From: Colwellia sp. MB3u-41
GTDB lineage: Bacteria; Pseudomonadota; Gammaproteobacteria; Enterobacterales; Alteromonadaceae
Reading direction: 5' to 3'
Assembly (NCBI RefSeq): GCF_014076845.1
Contig: NZ_JACGUT010000028.1
Location: 1-64,000 of the forward strand
DNA: 64,000 nt
Numbering within the stretch: position 1 is the stretch's first letter; each line of letters begins with the position of its first letter. This document shows, in pieces, positions 30,249-41,007 of this stretch. The notes beneath the pieces are model-generated. The model ran no database searches. It was given only the letters and a program-made list of their open reading frames with translations, and was not told the origin of the DNA. Made by a program: the position numbers and the translations under genes.

Positions 30249-33200
30249 TTACGCTAATTCAGCCATAGCAATTGCTTCATCAATATCTACAGCGACCATT
30301 TTCGAAACGCCCGGTTCAAACATCGTCACACCAGTGAGTTGACTCGCCATTTCCATCGCTATTTTATTATGACTAATATAGATAAACTGCACGGTTTGTG
30401 ACATTTCTCGAACCAAATTACAAAAACGGCTTACATTAGCATCGTCAAGTGGCGCATCTACCTCATCAAGCATACAAAATGGCGCAGGGTTTAATCTAAA
30501 AATTGCGAACACTAATGATAATGCGGTCAGCGCTTTTTCGCCACCCGATAATAAGTGAATCGTGCTATTTTTTTTACCTGGCGGTCTTGCCATAATAGTA
30601 ACACCCGTTTCAAGCATGTCATCATCAGTTAACGCTAAATAAGCACTACCACCACCAAACACCTTAGGAAATAATGCTTTGAGATCTTTATTAATTTTTT
30701 CAAAAGTATCTTTAAATTTGTTCCGGCTTTCTTTATCTATTTTAGCAATAGCTAATTCTAACGTATTAATTGCTTGGGTTAAATCTTCATCTTGTTGATC
30801 AAGATATGTTTTACGTTCAAATTGTATTTCATATTCATTAATAGCAGCAAGATTGATAGCGCCTAAACGATTAATATCTTTTCCCAAGTTAACAATATGA
30901 GCTTGCCATATTGCCTCTTTTGCCTGTTCAGGCATAGATGATTGCACCGCCAATAAATTTTGCTGCATTTCGTTTAATTGTTCAAGCGCGGCATCCGCTC
31001 GCAATCGATAACTTTCTGCTGTTAGGTGCACAGCATTAACCTGTTCTTTCTTATGGTTGATTTTTTTAGTTAATTGTTGAAGTTTTGTTTCAGCAGCATT
31101 GATTAACGTTTTAGTATCGGTTGTGTCATGTTGAATTTTTGCTGTTTTTTCATCAATTTTAGCAACATCAGTCAACCATACTTGCAGTTTTTGCTCATCT
31201 GCTTGTAACGGTGATACACAGTCTTCAATCATCTTTTGATGCATACGTTGCTGTTCAGTAAGTTGCTGAATACTCTCTTGCGCACGTATCAATGCTAATT
31301 GCCCCTGCACTTGTTCATGGTTTAATTTTTCAATCATTAAGGCTTGCTGGTGCTTTTGCTGATGGAGTTTTTGTGTACTCCCTTGACTGTCTTGAATTTT
31401 TCTTTGTAAATTCTCTTGTGCTGTACTGATGTCAATAAGCTGATTGGTATCATGTTTGGGCAATTGCGCTAATATGTTTTCTTGTGCAGATAGTATTTCT
31501 TTATTTTTAATGAGAAAACGTTCAAGCTCGATAAGTTCTTGCTGATAGGTAGCACTTTGTTTATCACGCTGCTCTTTTGCTTGCTTGGCTAATGCGATCT
31601 GTTGCTTTAAAGCCTGCCCTTGATGCATAGACGCTTCAATAGTCGCGCTAAGCACTTTCGCTTCGCTAGCAAGCTGTTCTTTATGATGAGTGAATTGGTC
31701 CTCTTCATTTTGACCACTAGTTACATTGAGTTGTAGCTGACTAATTTTTGCTGACGTATTCGTAATATTTTCAGATAACTGCAACAATGCGTTAAAATTT
31801 TCAGCACGGCCTTTTCTTAAAAAACGTGCGCTGAGCCACGTACCATCTTGACAAATAACTGACTGATGTTCGGCAATAGACAAGATAATTTTTTGTGCTT
31901 GTTGGTAATCATCTGCGATCAATATATTGTTTAAAAAAGCAGTAATTGCAGATAAACCTTTAACTTTCTCAGCTAAAGTACCTTTTATTGCTTGCACACA
32001 AGTCAACGAAGACGTTTTACCTTCTGTATCTCTGAGCACCAAAAATAAAGGGTCAATCGTTAATTGTTCTGGAAAACTTTCAACGAGCTCTCCTTGTAGC
32101 CAATGATGTAATACTAATTCAACACTTGCCTGCCAAGCTGTTTCAACGTCGAGTGACTGATAAACGGTACCTAAGACCTTCTCTCCTTGCTCGATTAGCC
32201 ATTCTTTTTGCTTAACACTCCAATCTGCTTGTTGATTTTTTTGTGTCTGTAGCTGCTTTAAAGACAGGTTTAATGCTGAGATTTCACCACTAGTCTGGGC
32301 TTGCAGTTGTGAAACTAGGCTAATTTTTTTAACGAGTGCTCGTTGCTTTATTTCATTCTCGTTATGTTGTTTCACAAAAGTCTGATGCTGACTTTCTTGC
32401 CTAAGTAACTTGGTTTCAATATCAGCTAGACTTTCAACATTTTCTGAGTGTTCTTCCTCAGATAAACTGACGAGTAAGTGCATTAAGGTCTTTTTACGCT
32501 GCTGCTGCTGGTTTATTTGTTCACTTAACTGAGATATTTTTTGTTTAACATTCAGCTGCTGATCGTTTGAATTTTTATGTTGGTGTTGCAAGGTTTGCCA
32601 TTGCTGATGTTCGTCGCGCTGTTGCTCAATAAAACTATCGAGTTGAGCTTGGCTCTCGAGTAATTGTTGATCAATTAATTCAAGTTCAGGTAAATGTTCA
32701 GCTATTTTAAACGAACATTTTTTAAGATGTTCTTGTTCGGCTAAAACCAACTGCTGGGCTTTAATCAGTTGCTGTTGTGTAACACTGTTATCATGTTGGG
32801 ATTTTTGTTTTTGTTGTTTTAAGTGTTTAATATTTTGCTCTACACGAGCAATATCATTACTTAACAATAATTTTTTCTGGTGGAGATCGCCGCTAGACTC
32901 TCCCCCAATCGTCATTTTTTGTTTTGCATCAAACAACTCAATATCAATTTTCTTTTCTTCAACTACTAATGCTTCAATTTCAGTTTGGTATTGGCTTACT
33001 TGTTGTTTTTGTTCATTGGCTTGTTGATCAAACTTTTGCCATTTTAAGACAGTGAACTCCGCTCGATATTTTCGCTCTTTAGTTTTTAAGGTTTTAAAAC
33101 GTTTGGCGGCTTCCGCTTGCTGATGAAGCTTGTCAATTTGCACACCTAGCTCTATACGAATATCGTTTAAGCGTTCGAGGTTTTCTCGCGTATGTCTAAT

Positions 33201-33749
33201 TCTATTTTCAGTGTCTCGGCGGCGTTCTTTATATTTAGAAATACCTGCCGCTTCTTCAATAAAAACACGTAATTCTTGAGGTTTTGATTCAATAAGCTTT
33301 GAGATGGTGCCCTGCTCGATAATCGCATAACTGCGAGGACCCAGACCCGTACCAAGGAAAATATCCGTAATATCTCGACGACGACACTTGCTGCCGTTTA
33401 AGTAATAAGTATTTTGGCTATCACGGTTTATTACTCGTCGAATGGAGACTTCACTACGATCGGCCATATTGCCTTGAATACGACCATCAATATTATCAAA
33501 TAACAATTCAACGGATGCCTGACCAACGGGCTTTCGCGTAGCTGCTCCATTAAAAATAACGTCGGTCATGGCGTCGCCACGCAAATTTTTCGCTGAGCTT
33601 TCACCAAGCACCCAACGAACCGCGTCAATAATATTTGATTTCCCACAACCATTTGGCCCAACTATAGCCGTCATTTTTTGCTCAAATGGCACTTTGGTTG
33701 GGTCAACAAACGATTTAAAACCCGCAAGTTTTATATGCTTTAAACGCAT
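30249..33749 (-). CDS. smc: Chromosome segregation protein SMC
   Basis: SMC ATPases compact and separate sister chromosomes. The N-terminal head has Walker A in GPNGCGKSNIIDAVRW (residues about 32-47). Two long coiled coils (about 165-500 and 660-1000) flank a hinge (about 515-640). The C-terminal head has the ABC signature LLSGGEKALTALSL and Walker B in MLDEVDAPLDDANV. At 1166 residues it is full length. Many gammaproteobacteria use MukB, so SMC here fits Alteromonadales. It starts 155 bases from divergent cysZ. Confidence 0.97.
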   Translation of the reverse strand: MRLKHIKLAGFKSFVDPTKVPFEQKMTAIVGPNGCGKSNIIDAVRWVLGESSAKNLRGDAMTDVIFNGAATRKPVGQASVELLFDNIDGRIQGNMADRSEVSIRRVINRDSQNTYYLNGSKCRRRDITDIFLGTGLGPRSYAIIEQGTISKLIESKPQELRVFIEEAAGISKYKERRRDTENRIRHTRENLERLNDIRIELGVQIDKLHQQAEAAKRFKTLKTKERKYRAEFTVLKWQKFDQQANEQKQQVSQYQTEIEALVVEEKKIDIELFDAKQKMTIGGESSGDLHQKKLLLSNDIARVEQNIKHLKQQKQKSQHDNSVTQQQLIKAQQLVLAEQEHLKKCSFKIAEHLPELELIDQQLLESQAQLDSFIEQQRDEHQQWQTLQHQHKNSNDQQLNVKQKISQLSEQINQQQQRKKTLMHLLVSLSEEEHSENVESLADIETKLLRQESQHQTFVKQHNENEIKQRALVKKISLVSQLQAQTSGEISALNLSLKQLQTQKNQQADWSVKQKEWLIEQGEKVLGTVYQSLDVETAWQASVELVLHHWLQGELVESFPEQLTIDPLFLVLRDTEGKTSSLTCVQAIKGTLAEKVKGLSAITAFLNNILIADDYQQAQKIILSIAEHQSVICQDGTWLSARFLRKGRAENFNALLQLSENITNTSAKISQLQLNVTSGQNEEDQFTHHKEQLASEAKVLSATIEASMHQGQALKQQIALAKQAKEQRDKQSATYQQELIELERFLIKNKEILSAQENILAQLPKHDTNQLIDISTAQENLQRKIQDSQGSTQKLHQQKHQQALMIEKLNHEQVQGQLALIRAQESIQQLTEQQRMHQKMIEDCVSPLQADEQKLQVWLTDVAKIDEKTAKIQHDTTDTKTLINAAETKLQQLTKKINHKKEQVNAVHLTAESYRLRADAALEQLNEMQQNLLAVQSSMPEQAKEAIWQAHIVNLGKDINRLGAINLAAINEYEIQFERKTYLDQQDEDLTQAINTLELAIAKIDKESRNKFKDTFEKINKDLKALFPKVFGGGSAYLALTDDDMLETGVTIMARPPGKKNSTIHLLSGGEKALTALSLVFAIFRLNPAPFCMLDEVDAPLDDANVSRFCNLVREMSQTVQFIYISHNKIAMEMASQLTGVTMFEPGVSKMVAVDIDEAIAMAELA

Positions 33750-33903
33750 AAAACACAGAAACCTTTTATGTTATATTAGGATTAAACTTAACAATAAAAT
33801 TTTACCAGAGTTATCTACTATTTGTAACATGAAACATCTGTTCAATTTATGAATTTATTTTATAATCACAAGTAAAACAGCGTGTAAGGATAAAAATCAC
33901 CCA

Positions 33904-34662
33904 ATGAATACAATTATTAATCAACCGTTTGCTAAAAGTGGTGCAGGATATTTTATTAAAGGCTTTGAACTCATTAATATAAAAGGCATCCGCCGGTTTG
34001 TTTTTATACCGCTATTAGTCAATTTGGTTTTATTTAGCTTTGCCTTTTATCGTTTATTTATCGAACTAGAAACTTATATGGCTATGCTCGATAACTGGCT
34101 TCCTGCTTGGCTTTCTTGGTTAAGCACTTTTTTATGGCCAATCGCTTTACTCTTTTTGTTGGTGATGTTTTCTTTTATTTTTAGTTCTGTTGCCAATTGG
34201 ATCGCAGCGCCTTTTAACGGCTTATTGTCAGAAAAAATGGAATTATTACTCTGTGGTAAAACAATTCCCCCCTCTTCTACCCTTGATGTTATAAAAGATG
34301 TACCTCGGACATTATCGAGAGAGTGGTGTAAGTTGCGTTATTATCTGCCACGCGCTATAGGCTTTTTCATTCTTTATTGGATTCTGCCTGTTGTAGGCCA
34401 AGTTATGTGGTTTTTGTTTTTAGCTTGGATGATGGCGGTTCAATACAAAGACTACCCTTTTGATAATCATAAAATTGACTTTAATGAAATGCGTCAAGCG
34501 TTGAAACAAAAACAAGGCTTAAGTTATAGCTTTGGGATCACAACCGCAGTATTTTCAATGATCCCCGTGGTTAATTTAGTCGTTATGCCTGTAGCAATAT
34601 GTGGTGCAACCGCATTATGGGTTGACCATTATCGAGATGATTTTGTTGACCGTTCAGGTTAA
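33904..34662 (+). CDS. cysZ: Sulfate transporter CysZ
   Basis: CysZ is an inner-membrane sulfate uptake channel serving cysteine synthesis. The 252-residue protein has about four long hydrophobic segments and the family motifs SGAGYFIKGFELI near the N-terminus, PFNGLLSEKME in the middle and WKYPMDYPFDNHKIDF-like YKDYPFDNH later. It is divergent from smc, in the position usual for cysZ beside zipA in many gammaproteobacteria. Confidence 0.93.
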   Translation: MNTIINQPFAKSGAGYFIKGFELINIKGIRRFVFIPLLVNLVLFSFAFYRLFIELETYMAMLDNWLPAWLSWLSTFLWPIALLFLLVMFSFIFSSVANWIAAPFNGLLSEKMELLLCGKTIPPSSTLDVIKDVPRTLSREWCKLRYYLPRAIGFFILYWILPVVGQVMWFLFLAWMMAVQYKDYPFDNHKIDFNEMRQALKQKQGLSYSFGITTAVFSMIPVVNLVVMPVAICGATALWVDHYRDDFVDRSG

Positions 34663-34839
34663 TTAATTATTAATCATTTAGTTAAGGATATTCATACAAT
34701 TAGATGATTAATGAGCCTATTGCTATTTATTATTTAAACAATAGATTAATACACATAAGTCTACGATTATTAAAAATAACCTTGATAGTTACGTTTCAAC
34801 ACACTAAATTGAAAAGAATCAGTGAAAGGATCAAAACCT

Positions 34840-35226
34840 ATGCCTAACCTTCGTCCCTTAAATTTCTCAAAAAAGTTAACCTGTTCACTCAATGCAATAT
34901 TGTTGACTTTAACGCTAACAATCGTTAATCAGGCAGTTGCAGATGAGACGACAATAGTTACGATACCTACTATGAATGATGCGCGAGTTTTTGCAGAATT
35001 CAAAGATAAAATGCCTGCTGTCGTTAACTATTTCACTAAAAGTACTGAGGAAGATGTTATGGGTTTTTATCAAAAAGAGTATGGTCAAGCATTAAATCAA
35101 GAAAGAAAACGTGGACGTTTGACTCTAAACTTTAGCCAAGAAAAACATGATATTCGAGTGGTTATTTCACAACAAAACCACCTTAGGCAAGTCGATGTGA
35201 TTATTGAAAATAGTACGAGTAAATAA
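34840..35226 (+). CDS. Secreted hypothetical protein (128 aa)
   Basis: A signal peptide (about 1-34, ending NQAVA before DETTIV) precedes a ~95-residue mature domain, rich in charged residues and ending in a beta-rich stretch. I chose the ATG at 34840, preceded by AAAGGA, over an in-frame GTG at 34822. No family is recognised. It is probably periplasmic. It is monocistronic, ending just before a bidirectional terminator. Confidence 0.65.
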   Translation: MPNLRPLNFSKKLTCSLNAILLTLTLTIVNQAVADETTIVTIPTMNDARVFAEFKDKMPAVVNYFTKSTEEDVMGFYQKEYGQALNQERKRGRLTLNFSQEKHDIRVVISQQNHLRQVDVIIENSTSK

Positions 35227-35254
35227 TATAGAGTCTGCATAATTAATTGAGATA

Positions 35255-35297
35255 AAAAAAACGCCACGCTAAATAACGTTAACGTGGCGTTTTTTAT
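35255..35297. terminator. Bidirectional terminator
   Basis: AACGCCACG and CGTGGCGTT form a stem with a 13-base loop, flanked by A-run and T-run on both sides. It serves the + gene ending at 35226 and the minus-strand M1 peptidase ending at 35323. Confidence 0.88.
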
Positions 35298-35322
35298 GAT
35301 TACTTTCTGATTTTCTAAAAGG

Positions 35323-37173
35323 CTAATTAACCTTTAATACACCGTCGATAGTACCTTGAGCTAAACCATGATAACCCGGGCGTGCTTTTGCATAGACTTC
35401 AAGTGCCCAAGCTTTGCCTTTTGGTGTTTCAGCTAGCGCTTTGTATAAAGGAACAATCAATTTGCGGCGGCCGATTGAGATTAGGTATTTTGACATCGCA
35501 GGATATACAGCATCGTAACCCGTTCTTAATGCTAATAAGTACCATGCATGAGCAATTTCGGCATTCGTACTAGCGGTTAGATTAAACGCTTTATCGAGTG
35601 AATTCATCCGCTCAGTGGACAAGTTTATAGGTAGGTTATTAATAAAATGCAACCATTCATGCAAGGTCCACGCTTTAGTAGGTAAATTCGCTAAGGTAAT
35701 TTTATCACTTAACAAGCTATTGATTTGACCATCGATAGTGGTAAATGCACTTGAGGTAGGTTTTGGCGCATAACTCGGTAAACCTTGTTCATAAATCCAT
35801 TCATTCACGACTTTGTCACTAACAATATTTGGATATTTATGTGTAAGATGCTTCTTCAAGTAGATAACAAAATTAGCCGTTCCTAAGCTTTCAAAAGCAT
35901 GGCTATTAAAATAATCTAAAATGAATGGGTCAAACTTATCTCGACCAAATTTAGCTTCTAAAAACATTAAAAACAACTGACCTTTTACATAAGGTACACC
36001 AGAAAATGCATCGTCTGGATCTCGCCCTTTAAGATCAATGTAAAGTTGAGTATCACCTGGTGCTAATTCAGCAATTTCGTAGTTTAAGCTTTGTGCGCCA
36101 AGCGCTTGTTCCATAACCGCTCTTTCTTCACCAAATACCGCTTCCATAATACGGTTTTCAACATAACTGGTAAAACCTTCGTTTAACCATAAGTCGCGCC
36201 AACTTTCATTAGTGACTAAATTTCCTGACCAAGAATGAGCAAGTTCATGTGCAATTAAATTGACCAAGCTTTTATCACCCGCAATAACGGTTGGCGTTAT
36301 AAAAGACAAGCGTGGGTTTTCCATGCCACCAAACGGGAAGCTAGGCGGTAAAATAAGTAAATCGTAACGACCCCAGCGATATGCACCAAAGATTTTTTCT
36401 GACTCGTCAATCATCGCCTGTGTATCGTCAAACTCGCTTACGGCTGCATCTAATATACTGGCTTCAGCATAAATGCCTGTTTGTTTGCTCATCGCTTTAA
36501 ATTCTAAATCACCCGCACTAATCGCAATTAAATAAGGGGGAATAGCTTGTGGCATACTGAAAAAATAATCACCATCGCGAGCAGTATCAGGTTCATTATT
36601 TGCGCTCATTACCGCTAATAAGTTATCAGGCGTAGTAATACGTGCGGTGTAGGTTACACGTACACTAGGGGTGTCTTGTAAGGGTATCCATGAACGTGCA
36701 TGAATGGCTTGATTTTGACTAAATAGAAAAGGATACTTTTTGCCGGCTGTTTGTTCTGCTGATAACCACTGCAAACCTGATGCTTTTTCAGTAGATTGGT
36801 AGTAAACACGAATTTTTTGTGCTTTAAAGGTATTGTTAATTGTTAACTTTGAACCTAAAACGTCATCTCGCTCAGCAAGTTTAAAACTTACCCCGCGCCA
36901 CTGCCCTCCTTTGCTTTGAGCCATTACACGATGAATAATTAAATCTCGGGTATCAAGAATAATCGGCTGCGAATTTTCACTTAACCACTCCATTGATAAT
37001 TCGGCAAAACCGACAAGTGATTTTTCATCAAAATTCACCGCTAGGTCTAGATAAATGTGGGTTGTTTTTACTTGGTCGTAATTAGCATAGGTGTAGGCAT
37101 CATTAGTTTTTGCCAAACTTGTAAAGCTTGATAAAACCAATAGTGCAAATAAAGATTTAAACAATGGTCGCAT
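35323..37173 (-). CDS. M1-family metallopeptidase (leukotriene A4 hydrolase-like)
   Basis: A signal peptide (about 1-21, [17 protein letters not shown]) is followed by the beta-rich N-domain and a gluzincin catalytic domain. The substrate motif GGMEN is at about residues 282-286 and the zinc motif HELAH at about 309-313, with the third ligand Glu in [11 protein letters not shown]-terminal helical armadillo-like domain matches leukotriene A4 hydrolase and related aminopeptidases. It is therefore a secreted aminopeptidase. I chose the ATG at 37173, which directly precedes the signal peptide, over one 60 bases upstream that would run through a hairpin. Confidence 0.9.
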   Translation of the reverse strand: MRPLFKSLFALLVLSSFTSLAKTNDAYTYANYDQVKTTHIYLDLAVNFDEKSLVGFAELSMEWLSENSQPIILDTRDLIIHRVMAQSKGGQWRGVSFKLAERDDVLGSKLTINNTFKAQKIRVYYQSTEKASGLQWLSAEQTAGKKYPFLFSQNQAIHARSWIPLQDTPSVRVTYTARITTPDNLLAVMSANNEPDTARDGDYFFSMPQAIPPYLIAISAGDLEFKAMSKQTGIYAEASILDAAVSEFDDTQAMIDESEKIFGAYRWGRYDLLILPPSFPFGGMENPRLSFITPTVIAGDKSLVNLIAHELAHSWSGNLVTNESWRDLWLNEGFTSYVENRIMEAVFGEERAVMEQALGAQSLNYEIAELAPGDTQLYIDLKGRDPDDAFSGVPYVKGQLFLMFLEAKFGRDKFDPFILDYFNSHAFESLGTANFVIYLKKHLTHKYPNIVSDKVVNEWIYEQGLPSYAPKPTSSAFTTIDGQINSLLSDKITLANLPTKAWTLHEWLHFINNLPINLSTERMNSLDKAFNLTASTNAEIAHAWYLLALRTGYDAVYPAMSKYLISIGRRKLIVPLYKALAETPKGKAWALEVYAKARPGYHGLAQGTIDGVLKVN

Positions 37174-37186
37174 TATGGAAGATCCA

Positions 37187-37230
37187 ATAAAAAAATAGGC
37201 TGGTAGGTTAAGATAACCTAGCAGCCTATT
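37187..37230 (-). terminator. Terminator-like hairpin between motY and the M1 peptidase
   Basis: Sixteen-base arms (starting AATAGGCTG and with one mismatch) form a long hairpin. On the minus strand a T-run follows. It ends only about 14 bases before the M1 start codon, so it terminates the motY transcript or acts in the M1 leader. Confidence 0.8.
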
Positions 37231-37280
37231 CAACTGAATCTTTGTAAAATAATTTTTTAACAGTAAATTCGTCTTTACGG

Positions 37281-38141
37281 TTATTCCATTCGGATCACGA
37301 CACGTCTATTTTGTGCTCGACCAATGATGGTGTTATTTGAGGCAATATGACGTTTTTCACCATAACCTTTTGCTTCAATTCGACTCGGGTCAATACCATT
37401 TTTAACAAAATGCTCTCGAATGGTATTTGCGCGGCGATTCGATACTTTCAAGTTATCATTTCTGCCACCGTAACTATCGGTATAACCATCAATCAGTACC
37501 AGCTCTAAGTTATTATCAAGCGTTAGGTACTCAGCAATCATGCTTAAACGCTTTTTTGATGATTTAGTTAAACTGTCACCACCAAATTGATAATTTAAAA
37601 CCGTGTAAGAGATATCATCAAAGTTATAGTTAAGTAAGTTACCAACACAGCCAATAAATTCTTGGTAGACACGGTTAAATTTAGCCGTTGAGATACCAAC
37701 TGAAATTCTTTCATTCTCACTGTACCAATCATTATAGTAAAAAGTAGGGTTCATACCCTGCTCTAATTCATTGAGCATGTTCCAAGCAACTTTTTTAGGG
37801 AGGCTCGGAGCAAACTGTTTATAGAGTTTCATATCAGCAATCGTTCTACCGCTCTTACCAGGACGCCAATTAGGTGCAACAGATCTAACTTCAGCTAAGG
37901 AATAAGTATCGGGTAGGCGCATCATATCTAGCTCAAATTCCATGTTCATTTTACGGTTTGCCGTACTGTAGAATTTTGCTTCTCCGTAATTAGGTATTTG
38001 ATGTGAGAGTGTACACTCTAGCCTAGAATTATTGGTTAATTGCCAATTAGCGTGCTCTAAATCAGCGCCATACTGACGAATACCAGCATTGGTTTGGCTA
38101 ACAAATACGCATAATAATAATGAGATGATAGGTTTTTTCAT
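37281..38141 (-). CDS. motY: Sodium-type flagellar protein MotY
   Basis: MotY forms the T-ring of the polar Na+-driven flagellar motor with MotX. A signal peptide (about 1-19) leads to the MotY-specific N-domain ([27 protein letters not shown]). The C-terminal OmpA-like peptidoglycan-binding domain contains [25 protein letters not shown] and [11 protein letters not shown]. The 286 residues match the family. It is a single gene ending at the hairpin before the M1 peptidase. A Na+ motor fits the NhaC/NhaD/DASS content of the window. Confidence 0.93.
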   Translation of the reverse strand: MKKPIISLLLCVFVSQTNAGIRQYGADLEHANWQLTNNSRLECTLSHQIPNYGEAKFYSTANRKMNMEFELDMMRLPDTYSLAEVRSVAPNWRPGKSGRTIADMKLYKQFAPSLPKKVAWNMLNELEQGMNPTFYYNDWYSENERISVGISTAKFNRVYQEFIGCVGNLLNYNFDDISYTVLNYQFGGDSLTKSSKKRLSMIAEYLTLDNNLELVLIDGYTDSYGGRNDNLKVSNRRANTIREHFVKNGIDPSRIEAKGYGEKRHIASNNTIIGRAQNRRVVIRME

Positions 38142-38324
38142 AAAATATTTATCTTTTATCTTGTCACTTATCTATTATCGACCGAGGTTTATATAACTTT
38201 AGCAGTTATCAGTAATATTTTCATAACTTTCAAGCTTCATCGTATTGTTCGCATAGTGTTTCCATTTTTTTTCTGCGATAATTTACTTATTGAAATTGAA
38301 TGCTAACTTAAAAAAGATGTAAAC

Positions 38325-39038
38325 ATGAGTAAAAGCCCAGATAATATAAATAATACTTCTGCTGATAAAAATACTAAGAGTGCTTTTGCACAACGTTTTA
38401 GAGGTTACTTTCCTGTTGTTGTCGATGTTGAAACTGCTGGTTTTAATGCCCAAACCGATGCTTTATTAGAAATAGCCGCAACGACTTTATTGCTCGATGA
38501 AAGTACGGGACAATTCTCCCTTGATGAAACCATTCACTTTAACGTTGACCCTTTTGAAGGTGCGAACCTAGAACAAGCAGCATTAGAATTTACTGGCATC
38601 GATCCAACGAACCCATTACGTGGTGCTGTCGATGAAAACAAAGCACTGACTGATATTTTTAAATTAATTAGAAAAAAAATGAAAGCCGCGGGTTGCCAAC
38701 GTGCGGTAATGGTTGCTCATAATGCTTCTTTTGATTTGGGTTTTGTTAATGCTGCTGTAGAGCGTTGTTCAATAAAGCGTTCTCCTTTTCATCCTTTTGT
38801 CAGCTTTGACACAACAACACTTGCCGGCTTAGCCCTTGGACAAACCGTACTTGCTAAAGCGTGTATGGCCGCAGGATTAGAATTCAATAACAGTGAAGCT
38901 CATTCGGCATTATACGATACCGAAAAAACCGCTGAACTTTTTTGTTTTATTGTTAATAAATGGCAAAAAATGGGGGGGTGGCCCCTAGCAATAGCCGATG
39001 AAGAACAACAAGATAGTGATACACCAACAAGCGATTAA
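38325..39038 (+). CDS. rnt: Ribonuclease T
   Basis: RNase T is a 3'-5' exonuclease that trims tRNA and other stable RNAs and single-stranded DNA ends. The DEDDh active-site motifs are visible: DVETAGF (about residue 35), [19 protein letters not shown] and the final [11 protein letters not shown]. The 237 residues are slightly longer than the usual ~215-225 because of a polar N-terminal extension. Its stop overlaps the end of a convergent ORF by three bases. Confidence 0.96.
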   Translation: MSKSPDNINNTSADKNTKSAFAQRFRGYFPVVVDVETAGFNAQTDALLEIAATTLLLDESTGQFSLDETIHFNVDPFEGANLEQAALEFTGIDPTNPLRGAVDENKALTDIFKLIRKKMKAAGCQRAVMVAHNASFDLGFVNAAVERCSIKRSPFHPFVSFDTTTLAGLALGQTVLAKACMAAGLEFNNSEAHSALYDTEKTAELFCFIVNKWQKMGGWPLAIADEEQQDSDTPTSD

Positions 39039-39427
39039 AATAATTTAGTTGAGCTACTGCGGTTATAATGTCGACACAATAGATTTCTAACCGCTAAAAC
39101 TATCAAAGTGAATGCAAAAAATTGAAAGAGTGAATTTTTGGTGGCCATCAGGGTAAATAACCCAATAGCGTTGTAAATATAGGGTAAATATTCATAGAAG
39201 AGTTCAGGTGTTTTATTTTTTATGACGAGTTTTTTTTGTTTATCGAGTCTTCGACAAGCCGAACGAGTAACTAATGTAACACATGCCGCACTGTAGAATA
39301 GCCCTGCAGAAATAAGCATAGGCCATGTCATATTAAAGGTAAGTAAATAACCACTTACAATAAAATACGCGAACGGTAAATTCTCATAAAGCGTCTTAGT
39401 TACAAACAAAACGATTCCAGAAACCAA
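39035..39427 (-). CDS. Small membrane protein, unknown function
   Basis: A 130-residue protein with three or four hydrophobic segments (about 15-30, 33-52, 85-100 and 100-118). No family is recognised. The start is TTG at 39427 without a strong ribosome site; the next in-frame ATG (MTWPML) would remove the first helix. It is convergent with rnt and overlaps it by a few bases. Topology supports a real protein, but the start is uncertain. Confidence 0.5.
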   Translation of the reverse strand: MVSGIVLFVTKTLYENLPFAYFIVSGYLLTFNMTWPMLISAGLFYSAACVTLVTRSACRRLDKQKKLVIKNKTPELFYEYLPYIYNAIGLFTLMATKNSLFQFFAFTLIVLAVRNLLCRHYNRSSSTKLF

Positions 39428-39538
39428 TAAGATGATAAATTAAGTGTAGGTTGATTTTCAACTTTTGATTAGCTTAAATGTAAATATCGCTACTTGCTAT
39501 TTTTAGCCTCCTACATAAAAACGTCGTCATCCTCTATA

Positions 39539-39566
39539 TAAAAAACCGCAATTAAGCGGCTTTTTT
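39539..39566 (-). terminator. Terminator after the peroxiredoxin gene
   Basis: On the minus strand GCCGC-TTAATT-GCGG forms a short GC-rich stem flanked by an A-run and followed by six T, about 50 bases beyond the peroxiredoxin stop. Confidence 0.75.
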
Positions 39567-39613
39567 AACTAACGATAATAACTAAAGGCTAATTAAAACC
39601 AAAGACTTTACAC

Positions 39614-40219
39614 TTAAAGTTTGTCTGCGTTATCAGTTAAGTAAGAGGCAACACCTTCTGGTGAAGCTGTCATACCTTTGTCACCTTTGTTCCAGCCAGC
39701 TGGACAAACTTCACCATGCTCTTGGTGAAATTGTAATGCATCAACCATACGGATCATTTCGTCAACATCACGACCCAATGGTAAATCATTAATCACTTGA
39801 TGGCGTACATTACCTTCTTCATCAATTAAGAATGAACCGCGAAATGCAACACCCGCTTCAGGATGTTCAACATCATATGCTTTACAAATTTCATGTTTAG
39901 TATCAGCAACTAAAGTGTATTGAACTGGACCAATACCGCCTTCGTTTACTGGCGTGTTACGCCATGCGTTATGCGAAAATTGTGAATCAATAGAAACACC
40001 AATCACTTCAACACCACGGTTTTTAAATTCTTCCATACGGTGATCAAAAGCTAATAGCTCAGATGGACAAACAAACGTAAAATCTAATGGGTAGAAAAAT
40101 AATACCGCTTTTTTACCTTTAATTGCTGTCGATAACGTAAAGCTATCAACAATCTCGCCACTACCTAAAACAGCTGCTGCTGTAAAATCTGGTGCTGCAC
40201 GGCCAACTAATACACTCAT
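39614..40219 (-). CDS. Typical 2-Cys peroxiredoxin (AhpC/Prx1 type)
   Basis: It reduces hydrogen and alkyl peroxides using thiols. The peroxidatic Cys51 lies in DFTFVCPSE and the resolving cysteine in HGEVCPAGW (about residue 167), both intact. I chose the ATG at 40219, preceded by GGAG, giving 201 residues; an upstream TTG start overlaps that ribosome site. It sits beside grxD and near sodB, making a small oxidative-stress neighbourhood. No OxyR site could be identified by eye. Confidence 0.94.
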   Translation of the reverse strand: MSVLVGRAAPDFTAAAVLGSGEIVDSFTLSTAIKGKKAVLFFYPLDFTFVCPSELLAFDHRMEEFKNRGVEVIGVSIDSQFSHNAWRNTPVNEGGIGPVQYTLVADTKHEICKAYDVEHPEAGVAFRGSFLIDEEGNVRHQVINDLPLGRDVDEMIRMVDALQFHQEHGEVCPAGWNKGDKGMTASPEGVASYLTDNADKL

Positions 40220-40357
40220 TTCATTCTCCAATATTTTTATTAAATTTATTTAAATCAAAAAACTGACGCATACCTGTTATTGAGACGATAAGGTATTTTT
40301 CAACTTATTTTCATCATTTTTGATAAAAAAGTTAATGCCATCAGTTTTTATACTTGA

Positions 40358-40696
40358 CTAAGCTTTTTCTTGTGAATTATTTTTCTCTGCAGCTTCTTTT
40401 ATTAAGGTTTGTAATTCACCTTGTTGAAACATTTCCATAATGATGTCACAACCACCCACTAATTCACCATCAACCCACAATTGTGGAAAGGTCGGCCAAT
40501 CAGCATATTTAGGTAATTCAGCACGGATATCAGGATTTTGTAAAATATCAACGTAAGCGAACTTTTCACCACATTGCATTAAAGCTTGTGACGCCTGAGA
40601 CGAAAAACCACAACTAGGTAATTTCGGTGAGCCTTTCATGAAAAGTAAAATAGTGTTTTCTGAAATCTGTTCTTTAATACGTTCAATAGTGTCCAT
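40358..40696 (-). CDS. grxD: Monothiol glutaredoxin Grx4
   Basis: Grx4 binds and delivers [2Fe-2S] clusters and works with BolA in iron homeostasis. The CGFS active site (Cys29) lies in LPSCGFSSQ. The glutathione-binding TWPTF-like motif (DWPTFPQLWVDG) and GGCDI follow. The 112 residues match the family. It is on the same strand as the peroxiredoxin gene with a 139-base gap and divergent from sodB, a common arrangement with sodB. Confidence 0.96.
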   Translation of the reverse strand: MDTIERIKEQISENTILLFMKGSPKLPSCGFSSQASQALMQCGEKFAYVDILQNPDIRAELPKYADWPTFPQLWVDGELVGGCDIIMEMFQQGELQTLIKEAAEKNNSQEKA

Positions 40697-41007
40697 GGAG
40701 TACCTCTAAATGCGACCGAAACTATGACGGTCTTTAATATATAAAAATTTAATGTTTATTACTTTGATCAATTGAGTTTGACATTAAAATAATCAAGGTA
40801 ATAAATACTAAAAGTATTTATTTAGTCTAATAAGTAATAACAAGCTTGATATTTACACTAGCAAAACCTATATAAATGGGTACACTATGCAAGCCTTAAT
40901 AATACTTGACTAGTTTACTAGGTTTTAACCAAGTTTTAAATAAGAGCAAACAATTTCTTTATTTTTGCGCAAAAATAAATTTTTACAAACCATTTCTGGA
41001 GAAAATA
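40697..41007. other. Divergent grxD-sodB regulatory region
   Basis: No gene is present. A 10-bp perfect inverted repeat (AATAAATACT / AGTATTTATT, 40800-40809 and 40813-40822, 3-base centre) lies about 185 bases upstream of the sodB ATG and about 110 from grxD. It could be an operator for either gene. I do not recognise the binding protein. An in-frame upstream reading of sodB (from 40906) is not used, see sodB. Confidence 0.5.

Noticed and set aside
40906-41007. N-terminal extension of sodB
   Set aside because: The extra 34 codons lack similarity to SodB, and a good ribosome site precedes the ATG at 41008.
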